From: Atriophallophorus winterbourni
Taxonomy: Eukaryota > Platyhelminthes > Trematoda > Plagiorchiida > Microphallidae
Direction: 5' to 3'
DNA length: 64,000 nt
NCBI GenBank assembly: GCA_013407085.1
Contig: JACCGJ010018107.1
Coordinates: forward strand, 1 to 64,000
A program made the position numbers and the translations under genes. Shown in pieces: positions 10,681 to 21,451 of this stretch. Numbering within the stretch: position 1 is the stretch's first letter; every line of letters begins with the position of its first letter. Below the pieces are notes generated by a model that worked only from the letters and a program-made list of their open reading frames with translations, did not search any database and was not told the origin of the DNA.

Positions 10681-12330
10681 AGCTCAAATTTTGGTTTTCA
10701 AAATGTTCTCTCATGCGCGCAGTCACAATGTGTTCCATCAATTTAGAGATCAACGGAAGTAACGTTACTGGTCTATATTTTGCTGTGTCTGAACGGCTAC
10801 CGACTTTATAAATAGGAGTTATCATCCCTGCTTTCCATTGTGGTGGTATTTTTCCTTCATTTAAGCGAGTGAGAGGAGCAGTCAAATCAACGCCACACCT
10901 GCGAAGTTTAGCGGCGGTAATTTTGTCTACGCCAGGGGACTTCTTTTCGTTTAGTTGACAAAGTTCCCGCCCAACCTTGTATTGATTGATAGTCATTTCA
11001 CTTAGTAATTCGAAATGTGGCGAACTTGATTAGACTTGATTTGGGATATAACGCTTGGGATTGAAGACAAATGTGTAAAACTTTGCTAATGCATCGTCGG
11101 TATTCTGGGCAGTGTGAGTCATTCCATTAGGTATTAGTACCGAGAATACACCTGGTTTGATCTTCGATCGTTCATTTCATATCTTGTAGAGAAGCTTAGG
11201 ATTCTTTTCATTTCTCTTAAGCAAGTTTTATTGGACTTGCATGCGATCTTCTCTTACAAGAGTCGTGACCTGATTCCGTATCTTACAGAATCGCTTCCAA
11301 GTTGCTTCCGTACCAAACTTCTTATGAGATACCCAAGGCTCTCGCTTTACAGCTAAACATTTCTTAGTTCTACTCCGAATAACAAACTGGTTGTTGTAGC
11401 TGCATTTGTGTGGTACAAAAATCGAGTTTTCGTAAATCTTCGAATTCAGATAATTTAGAAACGAATTGTAATATGAGTCAGAATCCATTAAATCAAACTC
11501 ATGAGTGTGTGCATCTCGGAGACTGATATTTAATGATTCAAATTGGATTTTCCCTATGGTTTTCGTCTGTTTAATCAATCGTTCCGCACTACATACATAA
11601 TCAAACAAAAGCACCGCATGATAACTTTCCCAGTGGTGCCAGGTACTGCGGTTGCCTAAGGCGTTAAGACAAGGTCAAGGGTTGAAGGTTGGCCAAGACC
11701 CCGCCAGCGAGTTGGCTGTTTAACGTGATTGTGCAGTGAAGCAATTTCTATAACCTCCTTGAATTTATGTTCAATCGAAATCAGGGAATACTCACCTTTT
11801 GAAAACTAATGTGGGAGATTAAAATCGTTAATGATCAGCAATTGCGTAGTCTGGCATCTTGTGATGTGTTGCAAGGATTCAATTAGCTTATCATTGAATG
11901 AGCTTTCAGATGATGGCGAGCGGTAAATGATGCCGATCGTACATTCATCTCCATTGACTAGTTTTCCTGAACACCACATCGTATCAGGAAGGCTGTGGGC
12001 AGGATGATCGATGGCGTTACACTGCGCTAATTGTTCGTGATAGTAGACTGCAACTTTACCACCAGATCTTCGATCGCGATCGCGACGGAGTAGTGACATT
12101 TTCGGAATCAAAATCTAAGCATCAGTCATGCAGGGTTGGGACCAAGTCCCTCTAACTGCAACTAAATCGGGTGAAAGTCTATCACAAAGTTCACAAAGCT
12201 CACATAGTTCAGCTAATTCGTTAGTGAAACACTGAGAATTTTTTAATATGCACCTGACTGTATTTATCTTAGACAAAGTAGGATCGTGTACTGTAGCTAT
12301 TAGTCCGAATCGTGGGGAGTCGGGCCCTTT
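10681..12330 (-). pseudogene. CR1-D copy 2 ORF2: endonuclease and start of RT
   Basis: Endonuclease begins near VRCILKNSQCFTNELAEL; the catalytic TETW reads RGTW. A nine-base unit (LCE) is tandemly duplicated at about 12,180-12,210. Later blocks include IIYRSPSS, INDFNLP, and the RT fragment KKSPGVDKITAAKL / KVGSRSDTAKYRPVTLL. The frame is broken near 11,800, 11,620, 11,220 and 11,000, and the catalytic RT motifs are absent. Confidence 0.8.
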
Positions 12331-12406
12331 TCGTTTTCCTGGGTAACATTCTGACTGCCAGTAACAAGATTGCAATAACACTGTGGTTGCGATGGTTCTC
12401 AGGGTT

Positions 12407-12836
12407 TCAGTGAGGGAACACGCTTGGGCATGCTGGTGGAAGTTTTGAGTGGTTAGATTTCCAGTCGGTATTCATAGCGATGGCCATTTCAGTCGTTAGA
12501 AAATTGATTTTCAGAAGACTGGGCCCATTGCCTTTGTAGTTAGAGGATTTTGATATTCTAAAAGTGTCTACGACAATGGAATCACGAGATCCAATAGCAC
12601 CGGCAATGTATAACCATTGCTTCAAATCATGTTGCTTTGATTCTGATGCTGCTACTACATCAACATTTTCAGGGACACCGATGAATATTAAACTACGTGA
12701 AGTAGACTGGTCTCGACAAGTGGATTGACCTTTCCTTTCCCACAAGGCTATGTCGGCTTGGACTCGGCAGTTCAAACCGGGACAAGCACGGAGTTGATAC
12801 GCATTAAGGATGAATTCTTCCATTTCAGATTTAGTT
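12407..12836 (-). pseudogene. CR1-D copy 2 ORF1, C-terminal part
   Basis: Encodes the second RRM-like module (RSLIFIGVPENVDV ... HDLKQW ... PSLLKINFLTTEM), preceded by the DIALWERKGQ segment common to all ORF1 proteins here. The N-terminal PHD finger is missing. Confidence 0.75.
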
Positions 12837-13194
12837 TAGTGAAATGACTATCAATCAATACACGGTTGAGCGGGAACTTTGTCAACTAAACGAAAAGAAG
12901 TCCCCTGGCGCTGACAAAATTACCACCGCTAAACTTTGCAGGTGTCGCGTTGATTTGACTGCTCCTCTCACACGCATATTCAATCTCAGCTTAATTGAAG
13001 GAAAAATACCACCACAAAGGAAAGCAGTGATGATAACTCCTATTAATAAAGTCGGTAGCCGTTCAGACACAGCAAACTATAGACCGGTAACGTTACTTCC
13101 GTTGATCTCTAAATTGATGGAACGCATTGCGACTGCGCGCATGAGAGAACATTTTGAAAGCCAAAATATTTTGACCGCACCGCAACACGGTTTT
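12837..13194 (+). pseudogene. CR1-D RT fragment, inverted partner of 10,681-10,996
   Basis: Encodes the early RT region (KKSPGADKITTAKL ... GSRSDTANYRPVTLLPLISKLMER ... QHGFQIK). The same region lies on the opposite strand at 10,996-10,681, so the two form an inverted repeat about 2 kb apart. Truncated before the catalytic aspartates. Confidence 0.75.
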
Positions 13195-13445
13195 CAGATA
13201 AAACACCTTTAGAGTATGCGACCAACTGCATCTACAAAATCAAATGAAAGGGCAAACGTCTAGAAAAATTTGCACTAGGGTAAACGAATATTGGAAACGA
13301 GTAAGAATGGCACCCCGCAATACCAGTGAATATCAATGACTGATTCGGCATTCTGCCCTAGCTAAACACGTGCAAGACACTGGTCACAGCGTCGATCTTG
13401 ATAACATGGAAGTGATAAAACGGGGTGTGAAATCCTATAGAGAAA
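13195..13445 (+). pseudogene. PLE-B GIY-YIG/C-terminal fragment
   Basis: Starts near the endonuclease cysteine region, but the GVYIGQ core is deleted (NQMKGQTSRKICTRV). Continues through the ALAKHVQDTGHSVDLDNMEVIKRGVKSY segment with frame changes. Ends at an inverted junction with a minus-strand pLTR. Confidence 0.7.
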
Positions 13446-13822
13446 ATAAAGTTTGCAATGAATCGGTTATTTCAAGTTTTTGGTAACTTGTCGCTTCTGG
13501 ACACAGAAGCTTCGTCAGACCAAGGGTGTCTTTACGAACAGTGTTCAGGTTTAAATGGCATTTTCTTGACCTATCATGAGTTCTCTAAGCTAGACAGGGG
13601 AGATCAAGATAATTGATCACCCCCCCCCCTAATTTTTGTGTTCATTCCTAATTGTTTATTATGTGTACAGCTGCGAACAGCGTCTGCTGATACACTACTT
13701 ACATAATTATGTGCGCATTAGGTGTTATGTTCGTTAATCCTTATCCGCTGCAGAACCGAACGCCATATTGTTGAGATATCCGCCCCATCCAACTTGTTCA
13801 CCGCATTCGCCCCAGCCACGCA
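13446..13822 (-). repeat. PLE-B pLTR and C-terminal piece
   Basis: Minus-strand pLTR with a decayed hammerhead at 13,482-13,521 and the C-terminal codons (NKLDGADISTIWRSVLQRI) near 13,730-13,810. A run of 11 C lies at about 13,621-13,631. Confidence 0.7.
13482..13521 (-). ncRNA. Hammerhead ribozyme motif, core mutated
   Basis: On the minus strand: CTGACGA, paired stem II, then GACAAG in place of GAAACG. The invariant GAAA is lost, so no activity is expected. Confidence 0.6.
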
Positions 13823-13966
13823 TGTGATGATTATTATCATTTTTGAATTTACGGTCAGTTTGCGCTAGCTTCAGAGCCGAGGTTTCTAACGGGACAAGAT
13901 TGCATTTACTATGCCTATCCCGGTATGAAATTCAGTGTCCCGTGAAATGTTATCCGTCGTGTCTTT
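13823..13966 (-). repeat. Rep-X fragment
   Basis: Reverse complement of part of the unclassified repeat that closes each tandem unit (compare 24,178-24,300): shared blocks around GGACACTGAATTTCATACCG and ATAGTAAATGCAATCTTGTC on the minus strand. Confidence 0.7.
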
Positions 13967-15678
13967 TTGACGTGCTGTGCGGACGCATATTTTTGTGCTA
14001 TCATACTTTTGGATTTATTTCCTCACTCGTTTTTCTGAGATGGACGGTTCATATATCTTTAAACTTGTCTCAATTCGCTCTTCCAGAATATACCCGTTTC
14101 AACTTCAATCAAGGTGAATTTTTGAAAATCCAATTTTCAAGTTTTAACCCAAATTTACTGGCGCGTGCAATTTCCATTGCGATCGAGAATAAAGTTCCTG
14201 TTCGAATACTGTTGAGAAGATCACATCATTTCGAATTGACTGATAGTTTTTTCAACTCTATCACATCGAAACTCGTTCAACCGCATCACTTTTATCCAAC
14301 TCGTTCACATTTTGCCGCTTGGATCGCGTCACTCCGATCCAACGCATTCACTCCACAAGTAGCTACGGCTCGATAAACAACTGCACTGCCAAGTGCACTG
14401 ACTCTTCACTCGTTGGAACGTAACAATGATGTGAAGGATGACCTCGATGCCCCAGACAAAGAAGGCAGCACGTGATGCGTGTCAAATGTGTAACAAAGGA
14501 GTAAGTGCCAGATCGAACGTAGTTAAATGTTTTGGTTGTTTGGGTAAAATACATACTAAATGTGATAAAACCCTAACGCAGGAAATGATATCTTTTATTA
14601 ACAACGTTGATTTACCGGGTGTTTGCTAAGTATGTTGTGCATGTCGAAGTAAACAGCCTAGCGATACGACTACATATCCTCCCAATGAGGCGAAGATATA
14701 ATCTCGAATAGAGATTTTGGAAAATTGCTATGAAAAACTAGGGGAAACATTTAAACCACTTTTGGAAGATACACTTGCCAACGCAATTCGACCCGAAATA
14801 AATGTTGCTCAAGACAAAAAGGAAAAGAAAAATACACGAATAAATGCTCCCTTAACTGAATGTGGTGATAGCTCATCCGGGGGTAATGAAGATGGACCTA
14901 CTGAACCCTGTTTACCTAGGTCCTCATCTGGTAAAATTGTGAACACATTGTGCAGGACTCCCCGTCGTCCCCCCAAAAAGCAATGATATCGCTCTCAGTG
15001 TAATCTGCACAAATATCCCGGAATCAACAGATTCACTTTTTTCAGCAAGAAAAGCACATGAGCTGAAGGAATGGACTAAGCTCTGCACACACATGGGATT
15101 GAAAGCTTTGGTACCTACATCGATGACACGCTTAACCCACACGCAGACCAGCCGCGCCTATTAAGGGTGACATTGCGAACTAAATCTGAAATGGAAGAAT
15201 TCATCCTCAATGCGTATCAACTCAGTGCTTGTCCTGGTTTGACCTGCCAAGTCCAAGCCGACATACCCTTGTGGGAAAGGAAAGGTCAATCCACTTGTCG
15301 AGACCAGTCTACTTCACGTAGTTTAATATTCATCGGTGTCCCCGAAAATGTTGATGTAGTATCAGCATCGGAATCAAAGCAACATGATCGGAAGCAATGG
15401 CAATATATTGCCGATGCTATTGAATCTCGTGATTCCATTGTCGTAAACACTTTTAGAATACCAAAATCCTCTAACTACAAAGGCAATGGGCCCAGTCCTC
15501 TGAAAATCACTTTTCTAACGACTGAAATGGCTATCGCTATGAATACCGACTAAAAAATTAACCACTCAAAACTTCCACCAGATGTGAGACTAAGCTTGCC
15601 CAAGCGTGTTCCCTCACTGAAACCCCGAGAACCATCGTAACCACAGTCTGATTGCAATCTTGTTACTGACAGTCAACA
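13967..15678 (+). mobile_element. CR1-D copy 1, 3'-truncated
   Basis: Plus-strand CR1-D: about 470 bases of 5' region, then a broken ORF1; ORF2 is absent. The left end matches the left end of the copy at 62,848 (TTTGAC-TGCT-TGCGGACGC), which suggests this is the true 5' end of the family. Confidence 0.75.
14438..15640 (+). pseudogene. CR1-D copy 1 ORF1
   Basis: ATG at 14,438 opens MTSMPQTKKAARDACQMC. The PHD-like finger follows (CQMC, CFGC-x4-H-x2-C) and is cut by a stop at about 14,627, inside the last cysteine group (GVC-stop-VCCAC). A second stop and a frame change follow near 14,700 and 14,985. 15,167-15,553 encodes the end of module 1 and most of RRM-like module 2 (RSLIFIGVPENVDVV, PSPLKITFLTTEM). 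Non-functional, but the complete domain order is recognisable. Confidence 0.8.
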
Positions 15679-16761
15679 TGTATCGATCTGCCTAAGCATG
15701 AACCACTTCGTATTTAATGAGCAATTATATAGACAAAAGGAAGAGTTGGCAATGGGTTCACCGATATCTCCATTACTTGCGAACATGTATATGAAGCATT
15801 TCGAGAAACAAGCCCTTAACAATAAAGCGTTCAAGACAAAAATTATGGTGGCGCTATGTTGATGACACATTTGTTATCATCAAGCAAGATCAGTTAGAGG
15901 CCTTCTTTAAATATTTAAATGAAATAGACATATGTGTTACTGTCACAAAGGAAGTGGAATCCTGCACAGGCACTCTTCCATTTTTGGACTGTTTAGCACA
16001 AAAAGTAGACGGGAAAATAAAAACTTCTGTCTATCGGAAACCTATCGATACTGATGCTGTACTGCGATACACTTCCGCTCATCCAAGACAGGTCTTTAGT
16101 TCCATGGCTCCTTCCATTTTCCATAAGATAGAACACCTGCGCAGCGACGAGAGGGAGCGAAAACAGGCGCACCGTGAAGCGAGCCAAAGGCTCATAGACC
16201 ACGGTTATCCAAAAAGTTTGTTCAAACGCTAATTGATGAAGGTAAAATACCCATCGGAAAAATCGGAGAAAAATTGGCGGGATACAGTTTGTATACCGTA
16301 TGTAAAATGCACATCTGAAGCGATACGCCGAATCTTGAACCAGGCGGCCATACGCGTAATTAATAAGAAAGGGAAAACTATCCGTTCGTTTCTGATGCAC
16401 CTCAAGGATAAGACGCCTTTATCTAGCGTTACGAACAGCATCTACAGAATCAACTGTAAGGACTGTTCTGGTGTTTACATAGGGCAGACTTCCAGGCAAA
16501 TTCATACTAGAATCGAAGAACACCGAAAGCGTGTCCGGAGACAACCCCGGGATGCGAGGGAATATTAATCCGTTATTCGTGATTCCGCCTTGGCGGAGCA
16601 CGTTTTAGATACGGGCCACAGCGTCGATCTAGACAATGTGGCAATATTGAGACGCGGTATTAAACCGTATAGCGACATGCCAAGGCAGGTCGACTGGCGG
16701 TCAATGAGGTGGTGAGGCAGAAATCTCCACAATCTGGCACTCAGCACTGATGCGAAAGTAA
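15679..16761 (+). pseudogene. PLE-A copy: late RT, GIY-YIG, C-terminus
   Basis: 5'-truncated PLE-A. It starts in RT (SMNHFVFNEQLYRQKEEL, AMGSPISP), passes the catalytic YVDDTFVII after a frameshift near 15,840, then LPFLDCLAQ, VYRKPIDTDAVLRYTSAHP and YPKSLFKR, and reaches the GIY-YIG endonuclease (NCKDCSGVYIGQTSRQIHTR, 16,449-16,508). Stops fall after YPKSLFKR (CAA to TAA) and after RDAREY (CAA to TAA), exactly the two nonsense changes found in the tandem units. The stretch 15,950-16,620 is almost identical to the minus-strand copies in units 2-4, more so than to unit 1. Confidence 0.85.
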
Positions 16762-16843
16762 ATAATTTTTATTCACCTTATACCTACGAGTTAATTAGAT
16801 TTTTGTTTTACTTCAAAACAGCTTAACCTTAGCCACAGTAACA

Positions 16844-16880
16844 AAATATTCATTTGCATGCTTTTCCGTCATTCACACCC
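16844..16880 (-). repeat. 3' fragment of hammerhead SINE
   Basis: 37 bases matching, in reverse, the 3' end of the element at 61,048-61,184 (GGGTGTGAATGACGG ... ATGCAAATGAATATTT). The fragment begins four bases downstream of the predicted ribozyme cleavage site in the full element. Confidence 0.6.
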
Positions 16881-17116
16881 AAGTAGTTATCTACTTTTAC
16901 GTATGCGGGCCGCTGTGTCAACTGACCTTGACCGTGTTCACTTGTATCAGATTGACGTGAATACACACTGTGTGGAAAATCGGCCACTGATCCTGGTCAT
17001 GCCCACGAGACGTGACACACTGTAGGCGTAGTATAGTCTGTTTAGCGGTAAGGTCAAATAAGTGGTGGTGGGTTGACTACTGCTTAATCATGTTCCCCGT
17101 CGTGACTATAACCCTT

Positions 17117-17156
17117 GGTCTGACGAAGCTTCTGTGTCAGAAGTGAAACGTTATCC
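17117..17156 (+). ncRNA. Hammerhead ribozyme in PLE-A pLTR
   Basis: Core CTGACGA (17,120-17,126), stem II CTTCTG/CAGAAG closed by a TGT loop, GAAA (17,145-17,148), self-complementary ACGT stem III, predicted cleavage after GTT. Stem I (GGT) can pair with the following ATCC through one G-U pair. Minimal type I hammerheads with a tiny stem III are established for Penelope-like elements. Confidence 0.8.
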
Positions 17157-17234
17157 AAAAACTACTCTAACCGATTGCACTCAAATTCCTTTGCATTATG
17201 AATACACGATCGGTCCCAAACATATACCAATCGA

Positions 17235-17624
17235 TTGCAGCCTATAGTACGCTTACAGTGTGTCACGTCCCGTGGGAATGACCCGGATCAGTGGTCCATT
17301 TTCCTCACAGTGTGTATCCAAAACAATCTGATAGAAGTGAACACGGTCAAGGTCAGTTGACACAGCTGCCCACATACGTAAAATTACATAACTAACTGGG
17401 CTAAGGCTATTTTTGAAGAAAAAAATCTAATTAATTAGTAGGAATAAGGTGAATAAAAATTTTTTAATTTCGCATCAGTGCCAAGCGCAAGATTGTGGAG
17501 ATTTATGCCCCATCCACCTTATTGACCGCCAGTTGACTTGCCTTGGCAATTTCCACCGCCTCCGCATGTAGGCGTTTGCTATACGGTTTAATACCGCGTC
17601 TCAATATTGCCACATTGTCTAGAT
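17235..17624 (-). repeat. PLE-A pLTR and C-terminal fragment, inverted
   Basis: Reverse complement of about 16,620-17,045, so with the preceding plus-strand pLTR it forms a palindrome. It includes part of the PLE-A C-terminus (near 17,500-17,624), broken by small indels. Confidence 0.7.
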
Positions 17625-18048
17625 CAGTGGTTCTTAACCTTTTTGGTTGTACCGAACCCTACAAGTTCCATACATACATTCATCGAACTCTTCGTAGTTG
17701 GAAAAATAAAATGTGTTTTTGTTCCAATTCAAAACATGTATATAACTATAAACTGCATGAGTGCACAAACTGTCTCATGCATCATTTGCACACAAAATCA
17801 CTGTGTTGAAAGTAAAAAACCAACACATGAATTTCGCACGTAAACAAACACGAAATGAATATTTACCGCAAATCAATGTGACCATTGTTCTTGCCTCACA
17901 GCGACAATTTCAGGAATGCACGGCTTCGTCTTGGCAAGTGCCACTCTCATATCATTTTGCAAAATGACGAAATCACCAAAGTTATGTGTTGCTCATATCC
18001 CCCGAAATTACACTCCACTGCCGGTTTCTGGGTGTTTGCCGTCATCAT
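17625..18048 (+). mobile_element. hAT-like element, one terminus visible
   Basis: Starts with CAGTGGTTCTTAACCTTTTT, a terminus typical of Charlie-type hAT elements, placed within PLE-A sequence right after GTCTAGAT. I find no matching inverted terminus, so the 3' end is truncated or rearranged and the right limit is a guess. The first tandem unit begins inside it at about 17,799. The later part is the first ~250 bases of every unit. Confidence 0.5.
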
Positions 18049-18079
18049 GTGGAGACAGATTAGGTTCGGTGAGCCCTGA

Positions 18080-18230
18080 AACACGAACCACATCGACCTG
18101 CCCACCACTCAGGCGAACAACCCACATCAGGGTACTAATCACAAGATCCAAAATACAGACAATAAAATCGATCGATCAAACTGTGACAGCTACATGCAAC
18201 CAACTTGACCTCATTATCAAGCGCCTGGAC
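18080..18230 (+). repeat. CR1-A ORF1 5' fragment (unit 1)
   Basis: Resembles the N-terminal coding part of CR1-A ORF1 at 2,150-2,330 (ATACAGACAATAAAATCGAT / CAACTTGACCTCATT). Joined directly to PLE-A at about 18,231. Equivalent pieces lie at 24,967-25,138, 31,854-32,025 and 38,742-38,913. Confidence 0.65.
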
Positions 18231-20513
18231 CGCGTCTCAATATTGCCACATTTTCTAGATCGACGCTGTGGCCCGTATCTAAAACGTGCTCCGCCAAGGC
18301 GGAATCACGAATAACGGATTAATATTCCCTCGCATCCCAGGGTTGTCTCCGGACACGCTTTCGGTGTTCTTCGATTCTAGTGTGAATTTGCCTGGAAGTC
18401 TGGCCTATGTAAACACCCGAACAGTCCTTACAGTTGATTCTGCAGATGCTGTTCGTAACGCTAGATAAAGGCGTCTTATGCTTGAGGTGCATCAGAACCG
18501 AACGGATAGTTTTCCCTTTCTTATAAGTTACGCGTATGGCCGCCTGGTTCAAGATTCGACGTATCGCTTCAGATGTGCATTTTACATACGGTATACAAAC
18601 TGTATCCCGCCAATTTTTCTCCGATTTTTCCGATGGGTATTTTACCTTCATCAATTAGCGTTTGAACAAACTTTTTGGATAACCGTGGTCTATGAGCCTT
18701 TGGCTCGCTTCACGGTGCGCCTGTTTTCGCTCCCTCTCGTCGCTGCGCAGGTGTTCTATCTTATGGAAAATGGAAGGAAGCCATGGAACTGAAGACCTGT
18801 CTTGGATGAGCGGAAGTGTATCGCAGTACAGCATCAGTATCGATAGGTTTCCGATAGACAGAAGTTTTTATTTTCCCGTCTACTTTTTGTGCTAAACAGT
18901 CCAAAAATGGAAGAGTGCCTGTGCAGGATTCCACTTCCTTTGTGACAGTAATACATGGGTCTATTTCATTTAAATATTTAAAGAAGGCCTCTAACTGATC
19001 TTGCTTGATGATAACAAATGTGTCATCAACATAGCGACACCATAATTTTGGCTTGAACGCTCTATTGTTAAGGGCTAGGTTCTCAAAATGCTCCATATAC
19101 ATGTTCGCAAGTAATGGAGACATCGGTGAACCCATTGCCAACCCTTCTTTTTGTCTATATAATTGCTCATTAAATACGAAGTGGTTCATGCTTAGGCAGA
19201 TCGATACACCGTTGATAATTTGCTGGACACTCAAATTTGTGTGATCTGACAAACTGGCATCAGTTTCAAAAGCCCGTCTGGCTAGTTGTAACGCACTTGT
19301 TGTATCGACGTTGGTAAACAAAGCACTCACGTCAAAGCTAGCCATTATTTCATCGTCATCTATTGTTACCGGCTTTAAGCGTGCTGCAAAGTCATATGCG
19401 TTCTTGATGAACGAGGCTGTATTGCCGACTAAAGGTTTCAACAAATAAGACAAATGTCTAGCTAACTCGTGCGCAGGTGATCCGATATCGTCGACGATAG
19501 GTCTTACAGGAATGCCTTTTTAATGTATTTTAGGTAGGCCGTAGAACCTAGGAGTTAGAGTAGACTTGGGATACAGGTTATACCACAAGCCCTTTCTCAA
19601 ACTCTCCTTAACGCCACGCTAATACCTAGAGACTACCGTTTTGCAATTATTCATTACCTTTTTCATTTTACCATTATCTAACCGTTCATAAGGGCCCTCT
19701 GATAAGTGTACCCCAACCTTGTCTAAATAGTCGCTTTTGTTCAAAATTACCGTTACTTCCCTTTGTTAGCCTGAGTAATGGCTATATTTGTATCTTGTTT
19801 CAGCGTAAGAAGTGCTTGTCTTTCGTGTGAATCAAGGTTTGCATCGCCTTGTTCCTGGTTTTTAATGACACCTGCGATACAGTTTCTTACCGCGTCTGCC
19901 TACTCGTTGGGGAGTGCATTTAATTATTCCTCAATACAGGGGATAAGATCCTCAGCTTTCATAAAACTCTTACTCATGCAGAAATTCAACCCCTTCTCCA
20001 ACAATCTTTGTTCAGCTTGCGAAAGTTGTCGATTAGATAAATTCAAAACACTAGAATACTGGTTGCTAGATAATGACTTATTAGATTTAACTGAAGAACG
20101 TTTATTATAAAACTCGAATAACTTGTTGAACTTACGGTTTTGTCTTGCTCCTATTCGCTCCGTTTGTGTGGCTAAAACCTCCACGTGTTTTCCACAAATT
20201 CTGCAGAAATCCACTTCGGATAATTCATCATTTTAGATGCTCTCGATCGAGCGGCCAATAGGGTTTCATTGACCCGGTGGATCCTTTGTTTCAAAAACAC
20301 TTTGGATGCGCTCGCGGCAGCCTTTGTCGATTTGCGGGAATTATCCGGAGGTATTACCACCAGATCCATTGGTATTACGCCGTGCTGATGCAACGAAGGT
20401 TGAAGATGCGGTGGTTCACCCATCTGGCTTCATATTCCGCTGTTCTCACCAACGCACTGGCCAATTTTCGAACACGGGGCTCGTAGGAGTCAGCAATCGA
20501 TTTGAATATGTAT
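18231..20513 (-). pseudogene. PLE-A: N-terminal region, RT and GIY-YIG (unit 1)
   Basis: Read on the minus strand: N-terminal region (20,423-19,924) with CRICGKHVEVLATQTER, RT with IHxKGIP, FDVSALFTNVDTT (motif A), AMGSPMSP (B), CRYVDDTFVII (C) and VYRKPIDTDAVLRYTSAHP, then GIY-YIG (NCKDCSGVYIGQTSRQIHTR, 18,654-18,319). Three premature TAA codons (in IH-KGIP near 19,520, after FKR near 18,657, after AREY near 18,317) are shared by all units. Unit 1 also has an extra G near 18,775. PLE RTs reverse-transcribe the element RNA from a nick made by the GIY-YIG domain; this copy cannot make a full protein. Confidence 0.9.
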
Positions 20514-20709
20514 TATAGGCGTACTATAGGTTGTTTAGCGGTAAGGTCGAATAAGTGGTGGTGGGTTGACTACTACTTAATCATGTTCCCTGTCCTGACT
20601 ATCACCCTTGGTCTGACGAAGCTTCTGTGTCAGAAGTGAAACGTTACCCAAAAACTACTCAAACCGATTGCACTCAAATTTCTTTGCATTGTCTAATTTC
20701 TCTTTCGCT
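20514..20709 (+). repeat. PLE-A pLTR, inverted against its ORF (unit 1)
   Basis: Plus-strand pLTR next to the 5' end of a minus-strand ORF. Inverted pLTRs are a known feature of Penelope-like insertions. Same sequence as 17,035-17,200. Confidence 0.65.
20610..20648 (+). ncRNA. Hammerhead ribozyme (PLE-A pLTR, unit 1)
   Basis: GGT stem I, CTGACGA, CTTCTG-TGT-CAGAAG stem II, GAAA, self-complementary ACGT stem III, then T and ACC that pairs with GGT. All core residues are intact. The two-base-pair stem III suggests dimer-dependent folding. Confidence 0.82.
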
Positions 20710-20866
20710 CCAGTAATAATGGCTCTGATGAATATTACGACCTTGTGGGGCAGTGCAAAAATATTGAGAAGCTCAAATTTTTTACGGGATTCTAATATCC
20801 GTAAAAATATTCAAAATCTGCGTTCCAATAGCTGATATAGTAAATGCAATTTTGCTCGGCAGTTTG
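20710..20866 (-). repeat. Rep-X end fragment, inverted (unit 1)
   Basis: Reverse complement of the right end of Rep-X (compare 24,560-24,685 and 58,600-58,705). Confidence 0.7.
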
Positions 20867-21124
20867 CGATTGCGCACAAATTTTATTTCAATCGCACCAA
20901 AAGACATCCTTCTTAGTACAGTGGAACCCACCGACAATTAACTCGCTTACAACGAATTCCCGGTTTGAACGAACACACACCATGATTTCCCAAATAAATT
21001 CCATCTTTGTAAGCCTATTTAAAACATTCGTACAACGAATCTGTTCGTTACGAATCTCGCCTATTACGAACACTGTACACTTTCACGACAGCTATGTTCG
21101 TTCAATAATGTTCATACATACAAC

Positions 21125-21152
21125 GACGGAAAAGCATGCAAATGAATATTTT
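21125..21152 (+). repeat. Match to hammerhead SINE 3' tail inside pogo element
   Basis: 28 bases (GACGGAAAAGCATGCAAATG and on to TATTTT) match the 3' tail of the element at 61,048-61,184. Repeated in the pogo copies of units 2-4. Confidence 0.5.
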
Positions 21153-21451
21153 GTTACAGTTTGCCTTGCCTTTAACCCACAACGCTCCGTTAAGAGTGGC
21201 CTGCAGTGCGCTAATAATAGCACTGACACACAGCTTGGCGAGACACAGGCAGCCTGGCCTACAGTGTGCTAATTGACTCGCACACACGCACAAGAAAATC
21301 ACGTGAATTCTCTGTGATTGGTAATCACACACTCATGACAAATTGCAATCACACAGGCAGACACTTCATTTATTGTTTACACGTGTACAGAAAAACGGCG
21401 CCAAAATCACGTATGACAATGCGTTTTACTTACAACGATCTCCGCTTTTAA

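Larger units (their letters stand above)
10681..12836 (-). mobile_element. CR1-D copy 2, decayed, truncated at both ends
   Basis: Minus-strand CR1-like element with ORF1 C-terminus, endonuclease and the start of RT, ending in mid-RT. Many stops and frameshifts. Its RT end (10,681-10,996) has an inverted partner at 12,837-13,194. Confidence 0.8.
16762..17234 (+). repeat. PLE-A pLTR
   Basis: Noncoding segment after the PLE-A stop, holding a hammerhead at 17,117-17,156 and, inserted in reverse at 16,844-16,880, a fragment of the hammerhead SINE tail. It differs from the PLE-B pLTR almost everywhere except around the hammerhead and the CGATCGGTC stretch. Confidence 0.7.

Noticed and set aside
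13843..14376. 177-codon frame upstream of CR1-D ORF1
   Set aside because: It spans a Rep-X fragment and the CR1-D 5' region, two different elements, and starts outside CR1. Only its distal part is kept in copy 3.
17617..18260. 8-bp duplication around the hAT-like element (GTCTAGAT / TTCTAGAT)
   Set aside because: The similarity on the right extends over 30 bases of PLE-A sequence, so it reflects two PLE-A copies and not a target duplication; no second hAT terminus is present.
20844..21272. 142-codon frame found in every unit
   Set aside because: It runs across Rep-Y into the terminal repeat and interior of the pogo-like element; identical in the four units only because of tandem duplication. 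No domain seen.
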